64,000 nt of DNA, taken from assembly GCA_024103135.1 (NCBI GenBank), contig JAGFIZ010000089.1:22972-86971 (forward strand). The letters run 5' to 3'. Positions 43,984 through 52,852 of this stretch are shown here, one piece after another. A model generated the notes under the pieces. The model made no database searches and was not told the DNA's origin. It saw only the letters and a list, made by a program, of their open reading frames with translations. This DNA comes from Bradyrhizobiaceae bacterium (lineage in GTDB: Bacteria > Bacteroidota > Ignavibacteria > Kapaibacteriales > Kapaibacteriaceae). The translations under genes were made by a program, and so were the position numbers. Each line of letters starts with the position of its first letter. The stretch's first letter is position 1.

Positions 43984-46545
43984 TTAGGTAACAGATCCAG
44001 CGTATTTGACAAGGAAGGCATCGGGTACGTTGGCAAGGGTCTGATGCGTCGGTAGTGCTCGTACGGTACACCCGAGTACGCCGCTATGCTCGCAAATGAA
44101 CTCGCCCTCATAGTGCGCTATGCCATCGGTTGTTCCGGTGCATCGCATTTGAGCGAAGGAGGCGTTGACGATGGAGTCGTGACTGTCGACCTTGCCGTGG
44201 ACGATCTGCACTAGAAGGTCAAGGGGCGTGAGGGATCCGGTGACGACGTCGGCACTCACGTGAATGTTCTTGCCAACGTTGGCTCCTGACGTGCCCTGGA
44301 TGTTGACGTTTTGGACGGCAACCTTGCTCCATGTTGTTGCAGCGAGGTTCAAGAATGCTGCAGAGGTACGGGCTTCGGACGCACCATTCGACGTCATCGT
44401 ACGATAGGCGTCCATAGCCGGTTTGTAGAACTCCGTGGTGTATTCGCGAACCATACGCTGGGCGCTAAAACGCCAGGCAAGCGAACTGATGCTATGCTTC
44501 ATCATGGCTATCCATCGTTCGGGGACACGACCGCCATTGCCGACGGTGTAGAATAGTGGTACGATGGCATGTTCGAGGATGTCGTACAGCGTCGAAGCAT
44601 CGGCAGCATCCTGCTCGTCGGCATCAAATGATTCACCCCGTCCGATGGCAAAGCCATTCTCGCCGTCGTAGGCTTCGGCCCACCAGCCATCGAGGATGGA
44701 GAAGTGGAGTACGCCGTTGGCTGCGGCCTTCATGCCGCTGGTGCCGGAAGCTTCGTAGGGTTTGCGTGGCGTGTTAAGCCAGATGTCCGAGCCACGCACC
44801 ATGAGCCGGGCAACGTCCATGTTGTAGTCTTCAAGGAAGACGATGCGGTGATCCAGGTGGTTGGCAGCAATCTTCTGGTGGACGCTTTGGATAAGCTCCT
44901 TACCGGCCGTGTCCTTCGGATGGGCCTTTCCGGCCATGATGATCTGCACAGGTGTTTCGCTACTGGTCACGATCTGCGTCAGCCGATCCATATCGCGCAT
45001 CAACAGGTCGGCCCGCTTATACGTTGCAAACCGTCGTGCAAAGCCGATGGTGAGCACATCGGGGTCGAGGCAGTTGTGAATCTTGCTTACCTGACTTTGC
45101 GTGAGCGATGTGCTGTGCTTGGAAAGGATGTGTTCACGAGCACCGATAACCAGTCGATCACGTCGGCGTTGATGGGCACGCCACAACTCGATGGCCGGGA
45201 TGGTGTGGACGGGTTCCCACGTTTCGGCAAGGTGCGGTTGTGTGCGCCAACGTCGGCCTAGATACTTGTCATACAAGTCAGCGAACTCCGGTGCCACCCA
45301 CGTCTGCGTATGCACGCCGTTGGTGATGCTGCCGATGGGGACTTCCGACTCGTTGAAGTCCGCCCAGACATCCTTCCACATCTCGCGTGCAACTTCACCG
45401 TGAAGCTTGCTCACACCGTTTCGGTAGGAACTGCTGCGCAGACCAAGGATGGTCATCGAAAACCCTGCATCGGCTTGCGGTTTGCCAACCGATCCTAGGG
45501 CGAGGAACTGTTCCCACGTAATACCTAGCCCCTTGGCATAGACTTCGAAGTATGGCTTGAGTTGATCAAAGTAGAATACTTCGTTGCCGGCAGGGACGGG
45601 CGTGTGGGTGGTGAAGACGGTGGACGTTTGCGTAATGCGCCAGGCTTCTGCAAACGAGAGTCCGTGCTGCACCATGAACATGCGTGTGCGTTCAAGGGCA
45701 GAGTATGCGGCATGACCTTCGTTCATGTGTATGGCAGCGGGTTCGATGCCTAGGGCTTCGAGGGCGCGCATGCCACCGATGCCGAGGACGATCTCCTGTC
45801 GGATCCGCGCATCGGTATCGCCACCGTACAATCGATCGGTGATGTTCCTTAACTCATCGGTCGTGTTCTGCGGAATGTTCGTGTCAAGCATGTACAGCGG
45901 CACTCGCCCGACGTTCACGCGCCACACCTGTGCATAGGCCGTACCGATGGGAAGGTCGACCGAAACAGTAAGGGGCTTTCCATCGCCCTTCATCACGGGT
46001 GTAAGCGGGAGGTCGTGAAAATCAATCTCACGATACTCTTCGTTTTGCCAACCGTTCTGCGTGAGGTATTGTTTGAAGTATCCTTCCTGATACAACAGTC
46101 CAATGCCTACAAGTGGCAAGCCTAGGTCGCTAGCACTCTTCAGGTGATCGCCAGCAAGTACTCCCAAGCCCCCTGAATAACTCGAGAAGCTCTCGTGAAT
46201 GCCGAACTCGGCACAGAAGTAGGCAACGTAGGATGCAGGACGTGCATCGGTGGATGCATACCAGCCGCGATCTTCCATGTAGGTGCGGAAGTTCTGGTGG
46301 ACTTCGCCGACGAGACTGATGAAGTCCTGTCGCTGCGACAAGGCAATCAACCGGTCATGCGACAACCGTGAAAGCATTGCTACCGGGTTGTGCAATACCT
46401 CTTCCCAGAGTATCGGATCGATGCGTCGAAATAGATCAATGGCCTCTTCTTGCCAACACCACCAATAGTTGTAGGCAATCTCCTTGAGAGGCAGCAAGGC
46501 AGGTGGCATGGTGGGGGCAACAACAAACGTCGTAACTGGCTTCAT
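43984..46545 (-). CDS. glgP: Alpha-glucan phosphorylase (GT35)
   Basis: 853 residues, the shorter bacterial/archaeal type with an N-terminal domain (NYWWCWQEEAIDLFRR) before the phosphorylase core. The PLP lysine is K606 in SGTSGMKAAANG, preceded by FARRFATYKRADL and MAGKAHPKD. It releases glucose 1-phosphate from glycogen or maltodextrin. No other glycogen gene is adjacent. The ATG at 46545 gives the expected N-terminus. Divergent from tsaC over about 50 bp. Confidence 0.96.
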   Translation of the reverse strand: MKPVTTFVVAPTMPPALLPLKEIAYNYWWCWQEEAIDLFRRIDPILWEEVLHNPVAMLSRLSHDRLIALSQRQDFISLVGEVHQNFRTYMEDRGWYASTDARPASYVAYFCAEFGIHESFSSYSGGLGVLAGDHLKSASDLGLPLVGIGLLYQEGYFKQYLTQNGWQNEEYREIDFHDLPLTPVMKGDGKPLTVSVDLPIGTAYAQVWRVNVGRVPLYMLDTNIPQNTTDELRNITDRLYGGDTDARIRQEIVLGIGGMRALEALGIEPAAIHMNEGHAAYSALERTRMFMVQHGLSFAEAWRITQTSTVFTTHTPVPAGNEVFYFDQLKPYFEVYAKGLGITWEQFLALGSVGKPQADAGFSMTILGLRSSSYRNGVSKLHGEVAREMWKDVWADFNESEVPIGSITNGVHTQTWVAPEFADLYDKYLGRRWRTQPHLAETWEPVHTIPAIELWRAHQRRRDRLVIGAREHILSKHSTSLTQSQVSKIHNCLDPDVLTIGFARRFATYKRADLLMRDMDRLTQIVTSSETPVQIIMAGKAHPKDTAGKELIQSVHQKIAANHLDHRIVFLEDYNMDVARLMVRGSDIWLNTPRKPYEASGTSGMKAAANGVLHFSILDGWWAEAYDGENGFAIGRGESFDADEQDAADASTLYDILEHAIVPLFYTVGNGGRVPERWIAMMKHSISSLAWRFSAQRMVREYTTEFYKPAMDAYRTMTSNGASEARTSAAFLNLAATTWSKVAVQNVNIQGTSGANVGKNIHVSADVVTGSLTPLDLLVQIVHGKVDSHDSIVNASFAQMRCTGTTDGIAHYEGEFICEHSGVLGCTVRALPTHQTLANVPDAFLVKYAGSVT

Positions 46546-46594
46546 GCAACAAAACTAGTAGACTGCACGGTGCTTGCCTGCTATCTTGGGACGT

Positions 46595-47572
46595 ATGGAA
46601 TCGCTGCCGACATCGAATGAAGGTTGGGTAAGGGGCTTGGTAACACTTAAGCAAGCAACGGAGTTACTGCGTGGTGGGCAGGTTGTGGCCATCCCTACGG
46701 AAACCGTCTATGGTCTTGCTGCAGTGGCTACTGATGAACAGGCCGTACTTCGCGTTTTTGAAACAAAGCACCGTCCGCCCGACAACCCGCTCATCGTTCA
46801 CGTACACTCCATTGCTCAGGCACTGCAGCTTGGTGATGTTGGCGAAATCGAACTGAACTTAATGCAGCGTTTCTGGCCAGGTCCGCTTACCATCATCGTC
46901 CCTCGTAAGGCACCTCTTCCTAGAGCCGTTACGGCCGGACTGAATACAGTGGCACTTCGGATGCCCGGACATGAATTGGCCCTTGAGCTCATTGCTGCCG
47001 TCGGCAGCGCCCTCGTTGCACCGTCGGCCAATCCCTCTGGGATGCCGAGTCCGACTAGGGCGCAGCATGTACTGGCCGACTTCAACGGTTCCGTCCCCGT
47101 ATTGGATGGTGGCGAGACGGTGCTGGGCATCGAGTCCACCGTTGTCCGCATCGTCGGCTCAGAATGCGTCATCCTCCGTCCGGGTGCGATTACCGAGGCC
47201 GACCTAGCGGACGTTGGACTTGACGTTCTGCCCACGCCTTCGGCCATCGAGGAGTTGGCGCACTCACCAGGTACGCGTTATCGACATTACGCTCCAAACA
47301 CTCCCATGCGATTGTTTGCCGATGCCTATACACTTCGAGAAGCCATGGTCCCCGGACGACGCTATGTGATCCTTGCTCCCTATCAACCAGTTGAAGGAGT
47401 GGAGTGGCAACATCTCACGGCCCAGTCCGTATATGCGCAACTTCGAGAGGCCGACGAGAAGAAGGTCGACGAAATTCTTGTACTTTGTGCGGGCGCAGTT
47501 CGGGCAGATGTTGCCTTGATGGACAGGTTGCTACGGGCTGCAGGAGAGAATTTGTTGGGTGAGGGAACATGA
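46595..47572 (+). CDS. tsaC: L-threonylcarbamoyladenylate synthase (Sua5 type)
   Basis: 325 residues from ATG 46595; a TTG 21 bp upstream is less likely. The YrdC core has IPTETVYGLAAVA, KHRPPDNPLIVH, SALVAPSANPSG and ESTVV. The C-terminal Sua5 domain follows the linker SPGTRYRHYAP. It makes threonylcarbamoyl-AMP for tRNA t6A37. It overlaps ptsH by ATGA, so it opens a coupled operon tsaC-ptsH-ptsI-Omp85. Confidence 0.95.
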   Translation: MESLPTSNEGWVRGLVTLKQATELLRGGQVVAIPTETVYGLAAVATDEQAVLRVFETKHRPPDNPLIVHVHSIAQALQLGDVGEIELNLMQRFWPGPLTIIVPRKAPLPRAVTAGLNTVALRMPGHELALELIAAVGSALVAPSANPSGMPSPTRAQHVLADFNGSVPVLDGGETVLGIESTVVRIVGSECVILRPGAITEADLADVGLDVLPTPSAIEELAHSPGTRYRHYAPNTPMRLFADAYTLREAMVPGRRYVILAPYQPVEGVEWQHLTAQSVYAQLREADEKKVDEILVLCAGAVRADVALMDRLLRAAGENLLGEGT

Positions 47573-47838
47573 TTGAGCTGACCTTGCGGGTGGTGAACCG
47601 GGCTGGACTCCATACGCGTCCAGCAGCCATGCTCGTAAAAACGGCCTCTCAGTTTTCGAGCGAGATTTATTTGGAGAGAGATGGCTTTAGCATCAATGCC
47701 AAGAGTATTATTGGTGTGATGACGTTGGCTGCCGAACAAGGAAGCACGCTTGGACTAACCGTAGAAGGTGCCGACGAAGTTCAGGCAGCAGATGCAATAC
47801 AGGAATTGTTCACGTCGGGTTTTGGAGAACAGTTGTAA
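47569..47838 (+). CDS. ptsH: Phosphocarrier protein HPr
   Basis: 89 residues, normal length. The active His is H15 in NRAGLHTRPAA, and S46 (NAKSIIGV) is the site that HPr kinase would phosphorylate. It passes phosphate from enzyme I to EII or EIIA proteins. The start overlaps the tsaC stop (ATGA) and ptsI begins 1 bp after its stop. No EII gene is seen, so a regulatory PTS is possible. Confidence 0.97.
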   Translation: MIELTLRVVNRAGLHTRPAAMLVKTASQFSSEIYLERDGFSINAKSIIGVMTLAAEQGSTLGLTVEGADEVQAADAIQELFTSGFGEQL

Positions 47839-47839
47839 C

Positions 47840-49597
47840 ATGCAGACCAGGCATCACGAGGCATCCGGCAGGTTGGTACTCAAGGGTGTACCAGCTTCGT
47901 CGGGCATTGCCATCGGCAAGGCATTCGTGCTGGATGCAGATCTACCGGTCGACGCTACCGAGCGTGTTACTCCTGACCGCATTGCCAATGAACTTCAGCG
48001 ATTTCAATCAGCGTTGGAATCAGTAACGACGGAGCTGACCCAGGCGATGGAGCTTGCCGTTCACGAAGGAGCTACGGCAGTAAGCATCGTTGAATCCTTC
48101 CAGCTTGTTGCATCGGATGCTCTTGTCCACCAAAGCATTGCCCAACACATTGCCAGCGGCTTGTCGGCCGAAGCAAGTGTTGCCCGCGAGTTTGATGCCC
48201 ATAAGACGGTGCTCTATCGATCGGGTGATGCATTCCTGCGATCACGTGCACAGGATCTGGAGTTCGTCAAGGAACGAATCATTGCGGCCTTACGCAAACG
48301 CATGTTGAGTCATGCACAGGGTACCGACAGCATCGTCGTGGCACCACACGTAACGCCGCAAGACATGCTCTTCTTTAAGACAACGCAAACCCTTGGCTAT
48401 CTCACGGAAGTTGGTGGCATCAACTCGCACGTGTGCATCCTGGCACGTGACATGGGTATCCCGGCCGTTATTGGCGTGGCTCAGGCAACGGAGAATATCT
48501 GCACGGGTAGTCTCCTGATCGTCGATGGTTTTAGTGGCGTTGTAGTCGTCGACCCTGACGAAGCAACCTTGGTCGAGTATCAGCAGAAGATGACGCAGGC
48601 GGAAGCCTACAGAGAGAAGCTTGGTGAACTTGTCCACAAACCCACGGAAACCACCGACGGTGTACGACTGGCTTTGCTGGCCAACGTCGACGAGCCCGAT
48701 AATGTTGACGATGCCATGATGGCCGGCGCCGAAGGCGTTGGTCTTGTCCGCACCGAATACCTGCTCATGCGTCTCGGTCGGTATCCCACCGAAGCAGAGC
48801 AGACGGCGTGGTATCTGGACATAGCCCAACGTACGTATCCGAGTCAGGTGACGTTTAGAGCGTTTGACGTGGGGAGCGACAAGTTCCGTCAGGGCATACC
48901 ACACGTAGAGGACAATCCTGCGCTCGGTTTGCGTGGTGTGCGATTCCTGCTCTACCGTCCCGATCTCTTCCAGCAGCAGGTTTGTGCCGTCCTCCGTGCC
49001 TCCATTCACGGCAACGTTCGGTTGATGCTTCCCATGGTCTCGACCCTTGAAGAAGTAGAGCGATCGAAAGCCTTGATCGAAGAATGTAAACAACATCTGG
49101 CAAGCCAAGGTGTCGAGTTTGACGCATCCATGCCCGTGGGCATGATGATTGAAACACCAGCTGCCGCGATGATGGCTGACTTGTTTGCCCAGCATGCCGA
49201 CTTCTTGAGCATTGGTACGAACGACCTTGCACAGTATGCTCTGGCAACCGATAGAACCAACGATCTAGTTGCCGACATTTTTGATCCGATGCATCCAGCC
49301 GTCATCCGTATGGTTCACATGATCGTCCAGGCTGCTCGAACACATAACAAGTCGGTGAGCGTCTGCGGTGAAATGGCTGGACATGCCTCGGCAACGGAGA
49401 TGCTCGTTGGACTTGGCATCACCGAACTGAGCGTAACGCCGCGGTTGTTGCTGGAGGTAAAGCGACGTATCCTTCATGCCAACTACAACGACTGCGTGCT
49501 GCTTGCCGAGCAGTTGTTGAACTGTGCTACCGTGAAGGACGTCCATCGAATCCTCGACTCGCTGAGTGTTTCAAGCAAGAACGATCTGCTTGCATGA
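47840..49597 (+). CDS. ptsI: PTS phosphoenolpyruvate-protein phosphotransferase (enzyme I)
   Basis: 585 residues from ATG 47840; the frame continues upstream inside ptsH. The phospho-His is H197 in GGINSHVCILARD. The PEP-binding barrel has VGLVRTEYLLM, RAFDVGSDK, IGTNDLAQYAL and VCGEMAG. It moves phosphate from PEP to HPr. The last four bases overlap the Omp85 gene. Confidence 0.96.
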   Translation: MQTRHHEASGRLVLKGVPASSGIAIGKAFVLDADLPVDATERVTPDRIANELQRFQSALESVTTELTQAMELAVHEGATAVSIVESFQLVASDALVHQSIAQHIASGLSAEASVAREFDAHKTVLYRSGDAFLRSRAQDLEFVKERIIAALRKRMLSHAQGTDSIVVAPHVTPQDMLFFKTTQTLGYLTEVGGINSHVCILARDMGIPAVIGVAQATENICTGSLLIVDGFSGVVVVDPDEATLVEYQQKMTQAEAYREKLGELVHKPTETTDGVRLALLANVDEPDNVDDAMMAGAEGVGLVRTEYLLMRLGRYPTEAEQTAWYLDIAQRTYPSQVTFRAFDVGSDKFRQGIPHVEDNPALGLRGVRFLLYRPDLFQQQVCAVLRASIHGNVRLMLPMVSTLEEVERSKALIEECKQHLASQGVEFDASMPVGMMIETPAAAMMADLFAQHADFLSIGTNDLAQYALATDRTNDLVADIFDPMHPAVIRMVHMIVQAARTHNKSVSVCGEMAGHASATEMLVGLGITELSVTPRLLLEVKRRILHANYNDCVLLAEQLLNCATVKDVHRILDSLSVSSKNDLLA

Positions 49598-51315
49598 AGA
49601 GTCACCCGTTGATGTTCATCGTCGTTGTGCTGATTCTAGCAGGAGCTTCGCTCCATGCACAACAACGTAATGCCCAGGAAGAGGCACTACCACCAATCAT
49701 CCGCACCATCTTCCTTGAACAGCGTGATGTGTTTGATAGCACACAGTCCGATTGGTTCTTTGGTGCCGGTATACTCAATGCACTGCATAGTCGGACGCGT
49801 CCGTATATCATCGACGACGAGCTACTCCTTGGCGAAGGTGACGAGCTGGATACGATTCGGCTGTTGGAAATCGAACGTAATCTTCGGCGTACCGGACTCT
49901 TTAGTACCGTAAGGGTGACCACTGATCCGCCACTCAACACGCTTCGTCGTACGAGCACAGGCACCGTAGAGTGGCCTGATTCAATCGACGTTGTCGTCCA
50001 GGCACAGGACATCTTCTCTCTCCGTCCAGCCATCCTCGTCGGCACTGGCGGAGGTATCTCGAACCTTGGCGCCAAACTCGAAGAAACCAACCTGCTTGGT
50101 ACCGCCACGCAGGTGATGGCTCAAGGATTGTATCGGACGGAGAACGATATCGGTTGGGAGGGGAGTGCACGCATTGCACAGCGCAGACTCTTCCGGACCG
50201 AACTTAGCCTGGAAGCACTCATCCAGGCCAATCAGTATCGTACCGATCAAGCGATTGGTATCGTGAAGCGCTATCGTACCATGACCACACCATGGGCGTT
50301 TGGCGTAGCAGGGTATAACTCGTACGGACGGGACTTTGCCTATCGCGATACTCTTGCACCGCTACTCCTTCCGTTTCACGACAGGAAAGCCACTGGCTGG
50401 ATATCGCAGGCCTATGGAGATGAAGACAGAATCTTCATGAGTGCTTCGCTCACCTTGAATAGCGTTAGTCGTACCGTGCCCGCATCTCGTCAGGCATTCG
50501 ACAATACTGGTCAACTACTCTTAAGCTTCTCCTCGCTCAGTCAACGCTACGGTCGCACCGTCTTCCTCGACGGCTACGAAACCGAAGATGTGTTGGAAGG
50601 GGGCTGGGGTAACGCTACCATTGGCAGGATATTCTCGCTAGGGAATGGTGGACAAAGCATGTGGTACATCGGTGGTGAAGCAGAACAAGGTTGGTTCCCG
50701 CATGACAACCTGTACCTCTATGGACAGGTCAATGGTGCATCAGGATTTGGTAGCGTGCAGAGCACCGTTCCAAACGCACCACCTGTCGTAGGCACGAGAG
50801 CCATGTACACATCGCTTGGTGTTACTGGTCTGGCCCATTGGAGAGCAAGCTCGACGATGGTTCTTGCTGGACGTATCACCAACCAGACCGTCTGGAACTG
50901 GAATGCCTTTCATCAATTGGTGCTGGACCTGGAATCCGGTTTGCGTGGTTATGCAGCCAACATGATGTCAGGCGACAATCGCTTTGTGGCCAATGCCGAA
51001 GTCCGCTGGTTCCCTGGATGGAAGTGGTGGATCCTTGGCGTGAGCGGCGTAGCATTCTGGGATATGGGCACGGTGTGGAATCAGGGACAGTCACTACAGT
51101 CCACACAACTCCACCATGCCATAGGTCTGGGCTTCCGCATTCACAATCTCAAGGCCAGTGGTGGTGATGCCATCTTTAGATTTGACTTTGCCTTTAATCT
51201 GGACGAGCGGCGGTTTACTGGCCTGATCTTTACCACCAATCAGTTGTTTAGTGCGTTTGGCCGACATCAGTACAAGGCACCAACGCTGTATGGGACCGAT
51301 GTTGACCTGCGATAG
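49594..51315 (+). CDS. Omp85-superfamily outer-membrane protein with short POTRA region
   Basis: 573 residues with a signal peptide (ending LHAQ). The region about 70-130 looks like a single POTRA-type domain (EIERNLRRTGLFSTVRV). The rest is a barrel, with the Omp85 motif SGLRGYAANMMSGDNRF near residue 450 and a C-terminal Phe-rich strand. BamA has five POTRAs, so this is a shorter relative (TamA- or patatin-type). It is coupled by ATGA to ptsI, with no obvious metabolic link. Confidence 0.82.
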   Translation: MKSHPLMFIVVVLILAGASLHAQQRNAQEEALPPIIRTIFLEQRDVFDSTQSDWFFGAGILNALHSRTRPYIIDDELLLGEGDELDTIRLLEIERNLRRTGLFSTVRVTTDPPLNTLRRTSTGTVEWPDSIDVVVQAQDIFSLRPAILVGTGGGISNLGAKLEETNLLGTATQVMAQGLYRTENDIGWEGSARIAQRRLFRTELSLEALIQANQYRTDQAIGIVKRYRTMTTPWAFGVAGYNSYGRDFAYRDTLAPLLLPFHDRKATGWISQAYGDEDRIFMSASLTLNSVSRTVPASRQAFDNTGQLLLSFSSLSQRYGRTVFLDGYETEDVLEGGWGNATIGRIFSLGNGGQSMWYIGGEAEQGWFPHDNLYLYGQVNGASGFGSVQSTVPNAPPVVGTRAMYTSLGVTGLAHWRASSTMVLAGRITNQTVWNWNAFHQLVLDLESGLRGYAANMMSGDNRFVANAEVRWFPGWKWWILGVSGVAFWDMGTVWNQGQSLQSTQLHHAIGLGFRIHNLKASGGDAIFRFDFAFNLDERRFTGLIFTTNQLFSAFGRHQYKAPTLYGTDVDLR

Positions 51316-51357
51316 CGTTGATCATTCACAAACGCAACCACGATCACAAACTCCAGC

Positions 51358-52008
51358 ATGAACACCCAAGGTATTTCCATGAATGCATTGATTGACCATA
51401 CACTGCTCAAGCCCGATTGCACAGCCGACCAGATTCGTAAGCTCTGTGCCGAAGCAACCGAGTATGCCTTTGCATCGGTATGTGTGTTACCATGGTGGGT
51501 TGAACTATCGGCACAACTCTTCAATAACGTGTGCACGGTCGTTGGCTTTCCACTTGGAGCAAATACCACACAGACCAAGGTTGCCGAAGCGGTTGCCCTT
51601 GTTCGTGCCGGTGCACGCGAGATTGATATGGTGGCATCGATTACGGCACTCAAGAGTGGACAGGTAGATCAAGTCCGTGCCGACATCACTGCTGTGGTTG
51701 ATGCCGTTGCTGAGCATGGTGGCATGGTCAAGGTTATCATCGAGACCTGCCTGCTCACGCATGACGAGAAACTCGTCATGTGTGACGTCGTGAGTGCAGC
51801 TGGTGCAGCATACATCAAAACGTCCACCGGATTTTCTACCGGTGGCGCAACATTGGAAGATGTAGCCCTGCTCCGTAAGCATGTATCGTCCAATGTCAAG
51901 GTCAAGGCCAGCGGTGGCATCAGGGACAGAGCCACTGCACAGGCCATGGCCGAAGCAGGCGCATCGCGCATTGGCACGTCGAGCGGGATAGCCATCGTTC
52001 AGGGCTGA
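51358..52008 (+). CDS. deoC: Deoxyribose-phosphate aldolase
   Basis: 216 residues. The Schiff-base lysine is K154 in YIKTSTGF, and K183 in VKASGGIR completes the site. The N-terminus MNALIDHTLLKPD is typical, so the real start may be ATG 51379 rather than 51358. It splits 2-deoxyribose 5-phosphate to glyceraldehyde 3-phosphate and acetaldehyde, in nucleoside catabolism. Confidence 0.95.
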   Translation: MNTQGISMNALIDHTLLKPDCTADQIRKLCAEATEYAFASVCVLPWWVELSAQLFNNVCTVVGFPLGANTTQTKVAEAVALVRAGAREIDMVASITALKSGQVDQVRADITAVVDAVAEHGGMVKVIIETCLLTHDEKLVMCDVVSAAGAAYIKTSTGFSTGGATLEDVALLRKHVSSNVKVKASGGIRDRATAQAMAEAGASRIGTSSGIAIVQG

Positions 52009-52042
52009 TTGAAAGACTAGAAGACCAAAAAGAAAAAAATAT

Positions 52043-52084
52043 TTGCAAAAACGTGTTATAACACATATATTTGTGTTGTAACAC
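52043..52084 (+). promoter_or_regulatory. yceI promoter with two palindromic operators
   Basis: TTGCAA (52043-52048) and TATATT (52066-52071) are spaced 17 bp. GTGTTATAACAC (52053-52064), a perfect 12-bp palindrome, fills the spacer, and GTGTTGTAACAC (52073-52084), with one mismatch pair, covers the start site. Centres are 20 bp apart, about two helical turns. A dimeric repressor (MarR-, TetR- or Rrf2-like) is the simplest reading; its gene is not evident. Confidence 0.75.
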
Positions 52085-52115
52085 ATTCCTCAACAACAAA
52101 ACCAAAGGTGATACA

Positions 52116-52685
52116 ATGACGCGCTGGAATATCGATGCAGCTCACTCCGATGTGCAATTCAAGGTCAAGCACCTTATGATTAACACGGTTACTGGCTCAT
52201 TCCAGGATTTTTCAGGAACCGTAGAGAGCAATGGACAGGACTTTGCCGACGCTAAGGTGACGTTTACCGCACAGGTGGCTTCGGTGCAGACAAGAAATGA
52301 AATGCGTGACAATCACTTGCGAAGCAACGACTTCTTCAATGCAGAGCAGTATCCGGAGATGACGTTTAGGTCGACCTCGATGGTCAAGACCGGGGCGGAC
52401 ACCTATGCTATGACGGGCGACCTAACCATTCGTGAGCATACACATCCCGTGACACTTGATGTTGAATTCGGTGGTACGATCGTCGATCCATACGGCAACA
52501 CCAAGGCTGGCTTTGAAGCAACCGGTAAGCTCAACAGGAAGGAGTTCGGACTTACATGGAACGGTCTTACCGAAGCAGGTGGCGTAGTGGTTAGCGATGA
52601 AGTACGACTGATCCTCAACATTCAACTGCTGCAGACAGCCGATACCACTGTTAGCCAACCAGCAGAACTCGAAGTCGAAGCATAA
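52116..52685 (+). CDS. YceI family protein
   Basis: 189 residues from ATG 52116, with AAAGG about ten bases before. The lipocalin-like YceI fold is recognised by WNIDAAHSDVQFKVKHLMI, then FFNAEQYPEMTFRS and REHTHPVTLDVEF. Members bind isoprenoid lipids. No signal peptide, so probably cytoplasmic. It is under the paired-operator promoter and is followed by pirin, a combination often induced by stress or redox-active compounds (inference). Confidence 0.94.
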   Translation: MTRWNIDAAHSDVQFKVKHLMINTVTGSFQDFSGTVESNGQDFADAKVTFTAQVASVQTRNEMRDNHLRSNDFFNAEQYPEMTFRSTSMVKTGADTYAMTGDLTIREHTHPVTLDVEFGGTIVDPYGNTKAGFEATGKLNRKEFGLTWNGLTEAGGVVVSDEVRLILNIQLLQTADTTVSQPAELEVEA

Positions 52686-52687
52686 TA

Positions 52688-52785
52688 GCGCAGACGTAAC
52701 AGCGCAAACATGATAGCGCAAACATGATAACGCTGACGTGACACCGCAGATGTAATAGTGCAATCATGGTTGTGCAGAGATGTAG
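52688..52785 (+). repeat. 14-bp tandem repeat, about seven copies
   Basis: Units begin at 52688, 52702, 52716, 52730, 52744, 52758 and 52772 with consensus GCGCARACATGATA. Copies two and three are identical, and the later ones have drifted. The array starts two bases after the yceI stop and ends about 67 bases before the pirin ATG. The minus-strand frame through it repeats because of the array and is not a gene. Confidence 0.88.
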
Positions 52786-52794
52786 CTTAATCAT

Positions 52795-52826
52795 GCAGGA
52801 TGCTGGCCGTGAAATCAGCATCCTGC
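52795..52826 (+). promoter_or_regulatory. Perfect 11-bp hairpin before pirin
   Basis: GCAGGATGCTG (52795-52805) and CAGCATCCTGC (52816-52826) form a perfect stem with a 10-base loop. No T run follows, so it is not a classical terminator. It ends 14 bases before the AGGAGG ribosome site at 52841-52846. Confidence 0.75.
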
Positions 52827-52852
52827 GTATGTTCACAAGCAGGAGGCATATC

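Noticed and set aside
52422..52763. Minus-strand frame with repeating Cys/Val/Ala segments
   Set aside because: The repeats are the translation of the 14-bp DNA array, and the rest is antisense to yceI.
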